Made by a program: the position numbers and the translations under genes. From an uncultured Caryophanales bacterium (lineage in GTDB: Bacteria > Bacillota_I > Bacilli_A > RFN20 > CAG-826), in contig CAMJPB010000002.1 in NCBI GenBank assembly GCA_946407815.1, forward strand, positions 24,255 through 88,254: DNA of 64,000 nt, written 5' to 3'. How positions within the stretch are numbered: position 1 is the first letter of the stretch; each line of letters begins with the position of its first letter. The notes under the pieces were generated by a model that worked only from the letters and a program-made list of their open reading frames with translations, was not told where the DNA came from and did not search any database. Below, piece after piece: positions 44,252 through 53,066 of this stretch.

Positions 44252-44413
44252 TTTTGGCCTCCTATTCGTTTATGCCTCCACTACTTCTAACAATCTCCCC
44301 CGTTTTCGACCCCGTGGTCACGGGACTCGGAAATTGAATTCATAGTGTGTGTATTCTCTTCTTCTTAAGAAAAAGAGTGCCATTATATTAGCACTGAAGA
44401 CTTTATTACTCAA
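44252..44413 (-). promoter_or_regulatory. rpsB promoter and structured leader
   Basis: On the minus strand TTGAGT (44413-44408), a 17-base spacer and TAATAT (44390-44385) form a promoter. The following leader of about 125 bases contains a GC-rich hairpin (CCCGTG / CACGGG near 44315-44330) that stands out in this A/T-rich DNA, then the rpsB ribosome binding site. Such a leader could bind free S2 for feedback control; that is inferred from position only. Confidence 0.5.
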
Positions 44414-44442
44414 TTAGTTTTTAAACTATTTGACCAAATTTG

Positions 44443-44472
44443 CAAAAATCCCTAGGAATTCCCGTGTTTTTT
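44443..44472. repeat. CCC/GGG A/T-flanked palindrome at the xerC 3' end
   Basis: AAAAATCCCTAGGAATTCCC then GTGTTTTTT. It supplies the last four residues and the stop codon of XerC and could also act as its terminator. Confidence 0.65.
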
Positions 44473-45342
44473 CGCTCTCGGGTGAGAAATTTCGAACTGG
44501 TGTTTCATCGCTTCCTCAGTAATGTGAGTGTACACCTGTGTCGTATTAATTGACTCATGTCCAAGAAGTTCTTGGATGACTCTAAGATCTGCACCACCCT
44601 CTAAAAGATGGGTCGCAAAAGTGTGTCTTAAAAGATGTGGATGAAGCCCTAATTGCATGCCACATTTGTTTTGAATTTCATCAAGAATGTATTCAACTCC
44701 ACGAGTAGTAAGTTGGTGACCTTGAGCGTTCAAAAATAAGTAGTCAGAACCATTCTTTGGTCTACTATTCTTAATATAATTAAGTAAAGTTGCTTGGCAG
44801 GACTTTGAAAACATAACCATTCTCTCTTTTCTTCCCTTGCCAAACACTCGAATTGTTCTATTTCTAAGATCGATTGTGCTTAATTTTATATTCACAAGCT
44901 CACTAACGCGAACTCCAGAAGCGTAAAAAAGTTCAATTATAGCTTGATCTCTATCTTTTAAATCATCATCTCTATCGTTATTTTTCTCAAAAAGTTCCTC
45001 TATTTGCTCCAAATATAAAGCTTCTGGGTAACGAACCTCTTTTTTAGGTGCTCCCACAAGCAAGAAAGGATTGTCCTTTATGTACTTATTTTTCATTAAA
45101 AATGTGTAGAAATGTCTTAGGGCTGCGACTCTTCTACAACAGGTGACTTTTGACTTGCCTTCCTCAAGTTCATTAGAAAGATACATCCTAATTAATTGAG
45201 GATTAGCGTCTTTAAAATCTTGACCTACTCCATTGAGGTAAAACTTAAAAGATTCAATATCATTTTGATACGACTTTATCGTCTTGTCTGAGTAATTTAG
45301 ATCGAGCTTTAAGTGCTCCAAAAATTTCTCAATTTCAGTCAT
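44452..45342 (-). CDS. xerC: Tyrosine recombinase XerC
   Basis: A 296-residue recombinase for chromosome dimer resolution, in its standard place after trmFO. An N-terminal SAM-like core-binding domain (FLEHLKLDLNYSDKTIKSY) precedes the catalytic domain with Arg in ASGVRVSELVN, Lys in GKGRKERMV, HPHLLRHTFATHLL, the second His in LLGHESINTT and Tyr in QVYTH. The start at 45342 (MTEIEKF) is preferred, but one at 45363 is possible. Usual neighbours hslV, hslU and codY are absent here. Confidence 0.93.
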   Translation of the reverse strand: MTEIEKFLEHLKLDLNYSDKTIKSYQNDIESFKFYLNGVGQDFKDANPQLIRMYLSNELEEGKSKVTCCRRVAALRHFYTFLMKNKYIKDNPFLLVGAPKKEVRYPEALYLEQIEELFEKNNDRDDDLKDRDQAIIELFYASGVRVSELVNIKLSTIDLRNRTIRVFGKGRKERMVMFSKSCQATLLNYIKNSRPKNGSDYLFLNAQGHQLTTRGVEYILDEIQNKCGMQLGLHPHLLRHTFATHLLEGGADLRVIQELLGHESINTTQVYTHITEEAMKHQFEISHPRAKKHGNS

Positions 45343-46618
45343 TGATTTTAGCCCAAAATTCATCTGTTAAGAGTAAAGATTTTTCGATTGATTCTTCACG
45401 ATTATGTTTGTTTGAATTATATAAAATTCCAAAGTTTGCATTCATTGGTTGGAATGTCTCTGGATTACCATTTACAACATAGTTGTATAGTGAGCCTAAC
45501 ATTGTCTCAATTGAAGGATAAACGACTTCTTTTCCTTCTAATTTTTGGTAGGCAAAAGCAGCTGCTAAAATGCCCATTGCAGCAGACTCAACGTAGCCTT
45601 CAACACCAATTAATTGACCTGCTAAAAATGTTGAGTTTTTAGCCTTCAAACTGAGGTCTTTATTTAATGCAATTGGCGAGCAAATATACGTATTTCTGTG
45701 CATGAGTCCATAGCGCACAAATTCGGCATGTTCAAGCCCTGGAATCATCCTAAAAACTCTCTTTTGTTCAGGGTAAGTTAAGTTCGTTTGGAAACCAACA
45801 ATGTTGTATAAATCACCGTTTAAATTATCTTGTCTAAGTTGAATAACAGCATGGAATTTTTCTCTTCCTTCGACTTGTAGACCTTTTGGTTTCATTGGGC
45901 CATAACGGAGTGTTTCCTTGCCACGTTTTGCCATTACTTCAATTGGCATGCAACCTTCAAAATAGTTCTTATCAAAATCATGTACCATAGCTACTTCAGC
46001 ATGAATTAATTCATCATAGAACTTCTCATATTGGTCAATTGAGAATGGACAATTTATGTAAGAATCATCACCTTGCTCATAACGAGACTTTTTATAAGCG
46101 ATGTTCATATCGATTGAATCTTTTAAAACAATTGGAGCGCTGGCATCAAAGAAAAACAGAGATTCTTGACCAATTGTTTTGGCTAATTTCTTTGCTAATT
46201 TATCTCCTGTGAGTGGGCCTGTAGCGATAATTGTAGGGCCATCTAAGAAGTCATTTATTTCCTCTTCGTGAACGACTAAATTTGAAAAATCCCTGAGAAT
46301 TCCCGTGATTTTTTGAGAAAATGCGTCTCTATCGACACTTAAAGCGTTGCCACTTGGAACAGCTGTTTCGCTTGCGACTTTCATAGTTAAAGAATCCATG
46401 TGTCTCATCTCTTCTTTAAGAAGTCCACAGGCATTATCTAAACGATTTGATTTTAAAGAATTAGAGCAAACAAGTTCTCCAAAATTTCCAGTTACATGAG
46501 CTGGAGTCATTTTTGATGGACGTTTTTCGTAGAGGTGAACTTCGTAGTTTCTTTTTAAGAAAAAATAACAAGCTTCTACGCCTGCAAGTCCTCCACCAAC
46601 AATGTTTATCTTTCGCAT
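45335..46618 (-). CDS. trmFO: Folate-dependent tRNA (uracil-54) methyltransferase
   Basis: A 427-residue FAD enzyme making ribothymidine 54 in tRNA from methylene-tetrahydrofolate. The FAD motif INIVGGGLAGVEACYF starts at residue 4, and the family patterns CSNSLKSN, FDASAPIV and GQLIGVEGYVESAA are present. TATAAT ends 6 bases before its ATG, with no ribosome binding site, so its mRNA is probably leaderless. A CCC/GGG palindrome lies in frame at 46285-46314. Confidence 0.96.
   Translation of the reverse strand: MRKINIVGGGLAGVEACYFFLKRNYEVHLYEKRPSKMTPAHVTGNFGELVCSNSLKSNRLDNACGLLKEEMRHMDSLTMKVASETAVPSGNALSVDRDAFSQKITGILRDFSNLVVHEEEINDFLDGPTIIATGPLTGDKLAKKLAKTIGQESLFFFDASAPIVLKDSIDMNIAYKKSRYEQGDDSYINCPFSIDQYEKFYDELIHAEVAMVHDFDKNYFEGCMPIEVMAKRGKETLRYGPMKPKGLQVEGREKFHAVIQLRQDNLNGDLYNIVGFQTNLTYPEQKRVFRMIPGLEHAEFVRYGLMHRNTYICSPIALNKDLSLKAKNSTFLAGQLIGVEGYVESAAMGILAAAFAYQKLEGKEVVYPSIETMLGSLYNYVVNGNPETFQPMNANFGILYNSNKHNREESIEKSLLLTDEFWAKIND
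46285..46314. repeat. CCC/GGG A/T-flanked palindrome inside trmFO
   Basis: AAAAATCCCTGAGAATTCCC then GTGATTTTTT, in the middle of the coding region (part of the KITGILRDFSN segment). The outer AAAAATC / GATTTTT bases are complementary. Confidence 0.65.
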
Positions 46619-46624
46619 ATGAAG

Positions 46625-46630
46625 ATTATA
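46625..46630 (-). promoter_or_regulatory. -10 box of trmFO at leaderless spacing
   Basis: TATAAT on the minus strand ends 6 bases before the trmFO ATG. It overlaps the T tract of the topA terminator. The -35 region is weak. Confidence 0.55.
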
Positions 46631-46631
46631 A

Positions 46632-46656
46632 CAAAAAAGTAAGCTAATTGCTTACT
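46632..46656 (-). terminator. Terminator of topA
   Basis: On the minus strand AGTAAGC-AATTA-GCTTACT followed by TTTTTTG; the stem begins at the last base of the topA stop codon. Confidence 0.85.
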
Positions 46657-48719
46657 CATTTGTCTAATTTTTCGATGTGGTGACATTTTGGGAAATTGCT
46701 ACATCCGAGGAATTTCTTTTTACCAGATCCTCTAATAACAAGATCTCCACCGCATTCCGGACATTTCTTAACTACTTCAACTGTAACTTCTTCTTTTTTA
46801 ATGTAGTTACAATCTGGGTAGCCAGAACATGCAACGAACTTTTTGCCACGTTTTCCGACTCTGTAAACCAAAGGTTTACCACAGACAGGACACATTTCAC
46901 CAGTCTTTTCTAATTCTTCCTCTTCTTTTTCTCGATATGAACAGGCTGGGAAGTTAGAACAACCGATAAAATTACCAAATTTGGACTTCTTGTATACAAG
47001 AGGAGCACCACATTTTGGACATGTGCGGCCTGTTTGTTCATCAGCATCTTTGTACATTTTTTGAGAAGCGTCTTCGACACTTTCAATAAATGGATAGTAG
47101 AAAGATGTTAATGCATCGGTTCTAGAAACTTCACCTTCTTGAATTTGGTCGAGTGTTTCTTCCATTTGAGCTGTGTACTTCACATCAACGAATTTTGGGA
47201 AGTATTTTCTAAGAACGTGAGCGGTCTTTTGGCCTTGTTCAGTTGTGGTGATAACACCAGATTTTGAAACAACATATTCACGCTTCAAAAGGGTAGCGAT
47301 TGTTGTTGCGTATGTAGATGGACGACCAATCTTTTTGTCTTCCATTAATTTAACGATTTTAGCTTCAGTGTATGATGCTGGAGGTTCAGTGAATTTTTGT
47401 TCGTTATTAACTTTGTTAATAGGAAGTTCTTCATCCATACTTAAAACAGGCAAGAATGAAGCTTCACTTTCTTCTCCAAGTAGACGTGTATAACCATCAA
47501 AAACAACTGATGAACTCTCGGTTTTAAATGTGACTCCATTAACATCAAAAGTGATTTGAGTGACGGCTTCTTTCTTAGGAGCCATAAGGGAACTTAATGC
47601 TCTTTCATAGATCAACTTATATAACTTATATTGATCAGGAGTTAAGTAAGGTTTAACTGACTCTGGAGTTGTGTGGTTTGCGGTTGGACGAATAGCTTCG
47701 TGAGCGTTTTGAGCACCGGCGACTGCTACCACTTTACGTTTACCACAGTACTCTGGACCGAATTTCTTACTAATAAAGTTCTCTGCTCTTTCGACGAAAG
47801 TATCAGATAAATAAGTAGAATCAGTACGGATGTATGTGATTAAACCTGTATGTTCACCTTTAATTTGGACACCTTCGTAAAGTTGTTGAGCTAAACTTGA
47901 TGTCTTTTTGGTTGAGAATTTGTATGTATTGAATGCTTCTTGTTGAAGAGTAGAGGTTGTAAAAGCAGGTTTTGATTCCACTACTCTTGTTGATTTTTTA
48001 ACGTTAGTAACCTTCGCTTTTCCGCATTCAAGTATCTTTAAAATTTCTGCGTTAACTTCAGGTGTCTCAATCTTCTTAATTTGCGAAAAACTATGGAAAT
48101 TCGCGGAGATTTTTGCATTATTCTTCTTTAATTCTATAGATAATGACCAGTAAGGTTCTGGCTTAAATTCAGCTATTTCTTTATCGTGATCACAAATTAA
48201 TTCAAGGGTTGCAGACTGAACTCTACCTGCAGATGGTGACTTAATTTTCTTTTGGATGATATTGGAAAGTCTAAAGCCAATAATTCTATCCATGATACGA
48301 CGTGTTTCTTGAGACTCAACAAGGTTCATGTCAAGTGTACGTGGGTGCTTAATTGCATTATTAATAGACACACGTGTAATTTCGTGGAACTCAAGACGCT
48401 TGGTTGTCTTTGGATCTAACCCTAAAATTTGGGTTAAGTGCCATGCGATAGCTTCACCCTCACGATCAGGGTCGGTTGCAAGGTAGATATCATCTGCCTT
48501 GCGGGCTGCTTCTTTAAGTTCGTTGACTGTTCCGCGTTTTCCAGAAGAAACCACGTAAGTTGGTTTGAAGTCATTTTGAATGTCCACACCGAAACCACCC
48601 TTTCCACTAGTGGAAAGGTCTCTTAAATGACCAACTGTTGCAAGTACTTGGTAACCCTCTCCTAAGTAGCGGGAGATGGTGTGACATTTATTCGGAGACT
48701 CAACAATAACCAACTTCAT
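46656..48719 (-). CDS. topA: DNA topoisomerase I
   Basis: A 687-residue type IA topoisomerase relaxing negative supercoils. The Toprim start LVIVESPNKCHTISRYLG, the acidic triad region DPDREGEAIAWH, and the active-site tyrosine in GLITYIRTDSTYLS are present. Three C-terminal zinc ribbons follow (CPKCGAPLVYKKS, CPVCGKPLVYRVG and CPECGGDLVIRG). A TATTAT box 8 bases before the ATG suggests a very short leader. Confidence 0.98.
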   Translation of the reverse strand: MKLVIVESPNKCHTISRYLGEGYQVLATVGHLRDLSTSGKGGFGVDIQNDFKPTYVVSSGKRGTVNELKEAARKADDIYLATDPDREGEAIAWHLTQILGLDPKTTKRLEFHEITRVSINNAIKHPRTLDMNLVESQETRRIMDRIIGFRLSNIIQKKIKSPSAGRVQSATLELICDHDKEIAEFKPEPYWSLSIELKKNNAKISANFHSFSQIKKIETPEVNAEILKILECGKAKVTNVKKSTRVVESKPAFTTSTLQQEAFNTYKFSTKKTSSLAQQLYEGVQIKGEHTGLITYIRTDSTYLSDTFVERAENFISKKFGPEYCGKRKVVAVAGAQNAHEAIRPTANHTTPESVKPYLTPDQYKLYKLIYERALSSLMAPKKEAVTQITFDVNGVTFKTESSSVVFDGYTRLLGEESEASFLPVLSMDEELPINKVNNEQKFTEPPASYTEAKIVKLMEDKKIGRPSTYATTIATLLKREYVVSKSGVITTTEQGQKTAHVLRKYFPKFVDVKYTAQMEETLDQIQEGEVSRTDALTSFYYPFIESVEDASQKMYKDADEQTGRTCPKCGAPLVYKKSKFGNFIGCSNFPACSYREKEEEELEKTGEMCPVCGKPLVYRVGKRGKKFVACSGYPDCNYIKKEEVTVEVVKKCPECGGDLVIRGSGKKKFLGCSNFPKCHHIEKLDK

Positions 48720-48800
48720 AAGCCGTAATAATATAGGTTAGAAAAATAGGAAAGTCAAAGCCCTATTTTTATTAAAGAAATATTTATTCTTTAAGATTTT

Positions 48801-49598
48801 TTACTTTTCGAAAACGGGCTTTTTGATTGGCACATCGGCAATGTAATAAATGTCTTCTGGCTTCTCAACTAGGAAAGCTCCTTGACTAATTAGACGGTTA
48901 CAAATTGACTCTTCACCTATGCGTGTAGGAACGCAACAGACATTGCCGTTTTTCTGTAGCATGAGCATCGCTGTTATGCTTGTTCCAGAGCTCACTTTGC
49001 CTTCAGTCACTAAAAGAGTGTCACATAAACCAGCAATAATCCTATTTCTAACTGGAAATGCTCTTGGAGTTGGTTCTACTCCATCAGGATATTCGGTTAA
49101 AACGAGGTGATTTTTCTTGCATTCGTTAAATAAATCCTCATTATCCTTTAAATAATACTTATCTAGACCGTTTCCGAGCACTCCAATGGTTTTTCCACCA
49201 CTTTCAACTGCTGTTCTTTGTGCGATAGCATCTACTCCCATCGCTAGTCCTGAGATAATAACAAAGTCTTTTGATAATTCTTTCGCAAAATGTTTTGTTA
49301 CTTCTTCTCCATACTCTGAATATTTACGTGATCCCACTATTGCTACCTTATTGTTCTTATCACTTATTAAAGAAATATCTCCTTCATAAAATAAGACAAA
49401 AGGTGGTTTAAAGACTCTCCTTAAACATTCAGGATAATCTTCGTCTAGACAAGTTAAGCACTTATGCGGATTAGACTCTAATAAGGCTTTAAGCTCATCT
49501 TTTTCTGGTGTTTCTTTGCTTTCCAACGCTTCGTAAATAGCGTCCCAGTTTCCGGAAAATTTGATTGCTAAACTAATTATAATTTCTCGTGAATTCAT
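48801..49598 (-). CDS. dprA: DNA processing protein DprA (Smf), short form
   Basis: A 265-residue single-strand DNA-binding protein that loads RecA on incoming DNA in transformation. The Rossmann core is clear: VAIVGSRKYSEYGEE, IISGLAMGVDAIAQ, GVLGNGLD and GKVSSGTSITAMLMLQ. It lacks the C-terminal winged helix found in many longer homologues. A GGGAGG ribosome binding site precedes the ATG. It is followed at once by topA, as in Bacillus. Confidence 0.95.
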   Translation of the reverse strand: MNSREIIISLAIKFSGNWDAIYEALESKETPEKDELKALLESNPHKCLTCLDEDYPECLRRVFKPPFVLFYEGDISLISDKNNKVAIVGSRKYSEYGEEVTKHFAKELSKDFVIISGLAMGVDAIAQRTAVESGGKTIGVLGNGLDKYYLKDNEDLFNECKKNHLVLTEYPDGVEPTPRAFPVRNRIIAGLCDTLLVTEGKVSSGTSITAMLMLQKNGNVCCVPTRIGEESICNRLISQGAFLVEKPEDIYYIADVPIKKPVFEK

Positions 49599-49680
49599 AA
49601 TTACCTCCCTAATACCTAATCCGTATTAAAAAGGCAATTTGGCTAAAAAATTTTTTTGATTTATAAATAAATCACTTTTT

Positions 49681-50310
49681 TTAGAGATCGAAAAGGTTCA
49701 TCTCATGTAAAGCGACTTTAGCGACTGGTTTATAGGAGAATCGGTGAACTCCTTCAATAGGACCGTGCTCTTTTAGGGCATCCATATGCTTTTTAGTGCC
49801 ATATCCTTTATGCACTTCAAAACCGTATTCAGGATATTTTTCACCAAGCTCACGCATCATGCGGTCACGAGTAACTTTGGCAATTATGCTCGCTGCTGCA
49901 ATTGGTAAAGCTTTAGCGTCACCTTTAATTATTGGAATAACTTCAACGTCAAAACCTTTTAAAGGCATGGCATCAGTTAAAATTAAATCAAATTCGTGTT
50001 TTAGATTTGCGATTGCTTCTTTCATAGCCTTCTTGGTGGCTTCATAAATATTGAGTTTATCAATCTCTTCAGCAGAGACAATTCCAACTCCATAAGCAAT
50101 CGCATCTTTAGTAATTATGTCGAATAATTCTTCTCTTTTTTTCTCAGAAAGCTGTTTTGAGTCGTTTATTTCCTTATTTTTATACGCGCGCGAAAGAATA
50201 CAGGCGGCTGCGACCACGGGACCCGCAAGTGGGCCACGTCCAGCTTCATCGACTCCAACAATGAGTTTTACTTTTTTAGAATAGAATTGATCTTGGTAAT
50301 CAAGTGCCAT
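49681..50310 (-). CDS. rnhB: Ribonuclease HII
   Basis: A 209-residue enzyme removing ribonucleotides and RNA from RNA-DNA hybrids. The signature VDEAGRGPLAGPV carries Asp and Glu, with further acidic residues in LILTDAM and the C-terminal GYGTKKHMDAL and GVHRFSY patterns. The ATG at 50310 (MALDYQDQF) with a GAGAG box is preferred over an upstream TTG; it starts 1 base after the rbgA stop. Confidence 0.96.
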   Translation of the reverse strand: MALDYQDQFYSKKVKLIVGVDEAGRGPLAGPVVAAACILSRAYKNKEINDSKQLSEKKREELFDIITKDAIAYGVGIVSAEEIDKLNIYEATKKAMKEAIANLKHEFDLILTDAMPLKGFDVEVIPIIKGDAKALPIAAASIIAKVTRDRMMRELGEKYPEYGFEVHKGYGTKKHMDALKEHGPIEGVHRFSYKPVAKVALHEMNLFDL

Positions 50311-50311
50311 A

Positions 50312-51154
50312 CTAGACTCTCTCAAAAGTTATTTGACCTAATAAACCGTTTTTTACTTCGTTTAGGAAGACTTTGTAGGCCTTTTCGATATCTTGACCAC
50401 CCTTAATCAAATACCCCCGTTTGTAAGCGATTTCTTTAAAGCACTCATCTTCATCCTTACTTAAGTCGAGATATTCAAAACGGGCTTTTAGGTTGTCTGG
50501 ATAGTTTTCTTTAATATAATTAAAGGCAATCTTAGCGAGCTTCTCTGTAGGTAAGATTTCTGAATTGATTGAGCCCACTAAAGCAAGGTTAACTGCATCA
50601 TTTGGATCTTTATAGGAAGGTTGCAAAATCCCTGGAGTGTCAAGTAACTCAAATTGATTCGAGACCTTAATCCATTGCTGTGCTTTAGTGTGACCTGGTT
50701 TATTTTGAACGGAAGCAGCGTGTCTTCCTGAGATCTTATTAATGAGGGTTGATTTACCAACATTTGGGATGCCAATAATCATCGCTCTGACAGGTTGTGG
50801 TTTCATGCCTTTTGCGATGTATTTTTGGTTTTTATTCTCTCCTAATTTCTCGACAGATTTAATGATATTTTTGACATCAGACTGCTTATTTAAATCAGCG
50901 AAAATTGCGGAAAACCCCTGTTTTTCGTAGGAATTTATCCATTTTAAGGTTTCTTTCTTATCTGCAAGATCAGTCTTCGTTAGAATAACTAGACGAGTCT
51001 TGTCTTTTGTCATTTTATAAAGCACTTCGTTTCTAGAAGAAACAGGGATTCTGGCATCCAAAAGTTCGACTATAACATCAACAAGTTTTAGTCTTTCTTG
51101 AACCTCAATTTGGGCTTTTTTCATGTGCCCTGGATACCAGTGAATTTGCTTCAT
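50312..51154 (-). CDS. rbgA: Ribosome biogenesis GTPase RbgA (YlqF)
   Basis: A 280-residue circularly permuted GTPase needed for 50S assembly. The permuted order is seen: IHWYPGHMKKA, then G4 LTKTDL, then G1 GIPNVGKSTLIN and G3 DTPGIL. It abuts lepB and rnhB, the standard order after rplS. Confidence 0.97.
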   Translation of the reverse strand: MKQIHWYPGHMKKAQIEVQERLKLVDVIVELLDARIPVSSRNEVLYKMTKDKTRLVILTKTDLADKKETLKWINSYEKQGFSAIFADLNKQSDVKNIIKSVEKLGENKNQKYIAKGMKPQPVRAMIIGIPNVGKSTLINKISGRHAASVQNKPGHTKAQQWIKVSNQFELLDTPGILQPSYKDPNDAVNLALVGSINSEILPTEKLAKIAFNYIKENYPDNLKARFEYLDLSKDEDECFKEIAYKRGYLIKGGQDIEKAYKVFLNEVKNGLLGQITFERV

Positions 51155-51865
51155 TTAGAAAAACCTCGGGAAGTAATGTTTAATGTTTTTAACATCCAAG
51201 TTTTGGCCATCGTAGAAGACTTCACATGTCGCACATAATGCAATTGCTTTACCAACAATAAATTCCTTCTTAATTGGTCCTTCACTCCGTGAATCACGAG
51301 AATGATTACGATTATCACCTAAAACGTAGTATTCATCCTCACCAAGTTTAATTTCTCCTGCTGGGTAGCCTGAAGAGTTTTTAAGAACTTCACTGCTGAT
51401 TGGTTGTTCGTAGTATTTGTCGTTAATGTATAAATCGCCATTATAATCGTGGCCAACACCTGTGGTTACGAACTTAATTGTTTCTCCTGGAAGACCGACA
51501 ACACGTTTAATTTTGTTGCCTTCATCTAAAGATGAGTATTTGGTGATGACAATGTCAAAACGTTTAATTCTGTTAAGAGCGGACTTATGAGTGTCCATGA
51601 CCCCGTAGTCAACGATGTAGCCGACTTTAGAGGAGCCACTTGACTCATCAAGTTTGTTCCCATAGCTATCGTAGGCGTTCCCGTTTAAGGTAGGATACAT
51701 GGATTGTCCGTTTACCCAGAATGGAGTCAAATAGCTACGTTGGTAATAGACAAAACCTTCAACAACGAGCAAGCAAACTGAAAAAACAATAACAAAAATA
51801 GTTAAAAAAGTTTTGAATCTTGCACGATTTTTAATCGGTTTGCTATTCTCTACGTTTTTGTCCAT
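51155..51865 (-). CDS. lepB: Signal peptidase I
   Basis: A 236-residue membrane protease cleaving signal peptides of secreted proteins. One N-terminal membrane segment (TFLTIFVIVFSVCLLVVEGF) is followed by the catalytic Ser in VNGQSMYPTL, the Lys in KIKRVVGLPGE, and YVLGDNRNHSRDSR. TATAAT lies exactly 6 bases before the ATG and no ribosome binding site is present, so the transcript should be leaderless. Confidence 0.96.
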   Translation of the reverse strand: MDKNVENSKPIKNRARFKTFLTIFVIVFSVCLLVVEGFVYYQRSYLTPFWVNGQSMYPTLNGNAYDSYGNKLDESSGSSKVGYIVDYGVMDTHKSALNRIKRFDIVITKYSSLDEGNKIKRVVGLPGETIKFVTTGVGHDYNGDLYINDKYYEQPISSEVLKNSSGYPAGEIKLGEDEYYVLGDNRNHSRDSRSEGPIKKEFIVGKAIALCATCEVFYDGQNLDVKNIKHYFPRFF

Positions 51866-51871
51866 GCCTAC

Positions 51872-51901
51872 ATTATACGCCTACTAGGTTTAGCTATTCA
51901 A
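51872..51901 (-). promoter_or_regulatory. lepB promoter at leaderless spacing
   Basis: On the minus strand TTGAAT, an 18-base spacer and TATAAT (51877-51872) end 6 bases before the lepB ATG at 51865. Confidence 0.65.
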
Positions 51902-51933
51902 AACAAAGTTTATTGAGCCTAAAATGAACAAAG

Positions 51934-51957
51934 AAAAAACCCGACGAATCGGGTTTA
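51934..51957 (-). terminator. Terminator of rplS
   Basis: On the minus strand AAACCCGA-TTCG-TCGGGTTT followed by TTTC. It separates rplS from the lepB-rbgA-rnhB unit. Confidence 0.9.
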
Positions 51958-51972
51958 ATACTAAGCTTCTTA

Positions 51973-52320
51973 TTAAAGAATTTCTTTAATACGAGCGGCT
52001 TTGCCAGAACGATTACGAAGATAGAAGATTCTACTTCTGCGAACTTTACCACGTTTTTCAACTTTGATAGCAGCAACTGCTGGTGAGTTGATTGGGAATG
52101 TTCTTTCAACACCTACGCCTGAAGAAATTTTTCTTACAGTGAATGTTTCGCTGACACCGGAGCCGCAGCGTTTAATAACAACGCCTTGGAAGACTTGGAT
52201 ACGTGATTTGTTGCCTTCGACAATTCTGACGCTAACTGAGACAGTGTCACCAGACTTAAATTCTGGAACGTCTTTCTTAAGTTGACGTGCAGTAATTTCA
52301 TTAACAATATTTGTGTTCAT
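51973..52320 (-). CDS. rplS: 50S ribosomal protein L19
   Basis: A 115-residue protein of standard length with the L19 signature [18 protein letters not shown] and the C-terminal [19 protein letters not shown]. An AAAGGAG box precedes the ATG. In Bacillus it follows trmD in the same direction; here it is divergent from rpsP and separated from trmD, which shows a local inversion. Confidence 0.98.
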   Translation of the reverse strand: MNTNIVNEITARQLKKDVPEFKSGDTVSVSVRIVEGNKSRIQVFQGVVIKRCGSGVSETFTVRKISSGVGVERTFPINSPAVAAIKVEKRGKVRRSRIFYLRNRSGKAARIKEIL

Positions 52321-52445
52321 GTCTTTACTCCTTTCTAACTAGTAATGTTTTGGTACGTTCATATCAATTTATGAAAGCGGGACGCCCTCAGCAAGTTTTT
52401 GAAACTCGCAAGGAAGATAATACTCTTTATTAAAAAGAGATGCAA
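52321..52445 (-). promoter_or_regulatory. rplS promoter and leader
   Basis: On the minus strand TTGCAT (52445-52440), a 17-base spacer and TATTAT (52422-52417) form a promoter. A leader of about 90 bases follows, with GAGGGCGTCCCGC able to form a short hairpin. Firmicute rplS genes often carry a regulatory L19 leader; whether this one belongs to that RNA family needs a covariance search. Confidence 0.5.
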
Positions 52446-52472
52446 GTTTTTTCTAGTGTTAAGTAAAAATAC

Positions 52473-52500
52473 TTGACACCTCTATTTATCTATATATAAT
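52473..52500 (+). promoter_or_regulatory. rpsP operon promoter
   Basis: A consensus TTGACA (52473-52478), a 16-base spacer and TATAAT (52495-52500) lie 28 bases before the rpsP start. It is the closest match to a consensus housekeeping promoter that I noticed in the window, fitting a ribosomal protein operon. Confidence 0.88.
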
Positions 52501-52528
52501 AGATGACGGTAAAAAGGAGATTACAAAC

Positions 52529-52804
52529 ATGTCAGTTAAAATTAGACTTACCAGAATCGGTCGTCACAAAGACGCCATTTACCGTATCGTTGTCGCAGAT
52601 TCAAGAAGCGCAAGAGATGGTCGTTATGTTGAACAAATTGGATACTATGATCCAGCAAAACCAGAAGCAGAAGCAACAATCAACGAAGAATTAGCATTAA
52701 AATGGCTTCAAAATGGTGCCCAACCTTCTGATTCAATCCGTACCCTTTTCACAAAGAAAGGCTTAATGGAAAAATATAACAAAGCAAAAAAGGAAGCTAA
52801 ATAA
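52529..52804 (+). CDS. rpsP: 30S ribosomal protein S16
   Basis: A 91-residue protein with the S16 pattern [20 protein letters not shown] and [27 protein letters not shown] precedes the ATG. First gene of the rpsP-khpA-rimM-trmD operon, whose genes touch or overlap. Confidence 0.98.
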   Translation: MSVKIRLTRIGRHKDAIYRIVVADSRSARDGRYVEQIGYYDPAKPEAEATINEELALKWLQNGAQPSDSIRTLFTKKGLMEKYNKAKKEAK

Positions 52805-53064
52805 TGGACTACGAAAAGATCATTCATACAATTGTTGATCCTTTCTTAATCAATCCTGATGCTTTGATGGTTCGTCAACTTCCTTCAGACAATGAAAAGG
52901 ACATAGTCCTTCTTATCTGTTCAGAAGGTGAAGACACAGCCAGACTTATCGGTAAAAAAGGCACCGTCGCTAACGCACTTAGAGAAGTTGTTGCCGTTAC
53001 TGGTAAAAACGAAGGAAAACATATTCACTTAAAATTCGAGTCATTCGAAGAAGAATCAAAATAA
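52804..53064 (+). CDS. khpA: KH-domain RNA-binding protein KhpA (YlqC)
   Basis: An 86-residue single KH domain with the GxxG loop in RLIGKKGTVANALREVV. KhpA, with KhpB, binds RNA and affects cell-wall growth in Firmicutes. It overlaps the rpsP stop by one base and keeps its usual place after rpsP. Confidence 0.94.
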   Translation: MDYEKIIHTIVDPFLINPDALMVRQLPSDNEKDIVLLICSEGEDTARLIGKKGTVANALREVVAVTGKNEGKHIHLKFESFEEESK

Positions 53065-53066
53065 GC

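Noticed and set aside
44452..45342. The tyrosine recombinase as the integrase of the tRNA cassettes
   Set aside because: It lies in the conserved trmFO-xerC position and looks like housekeeping XerC, 12 kb away. It could still act in trans, but nothing in the sequence links it to the arms.
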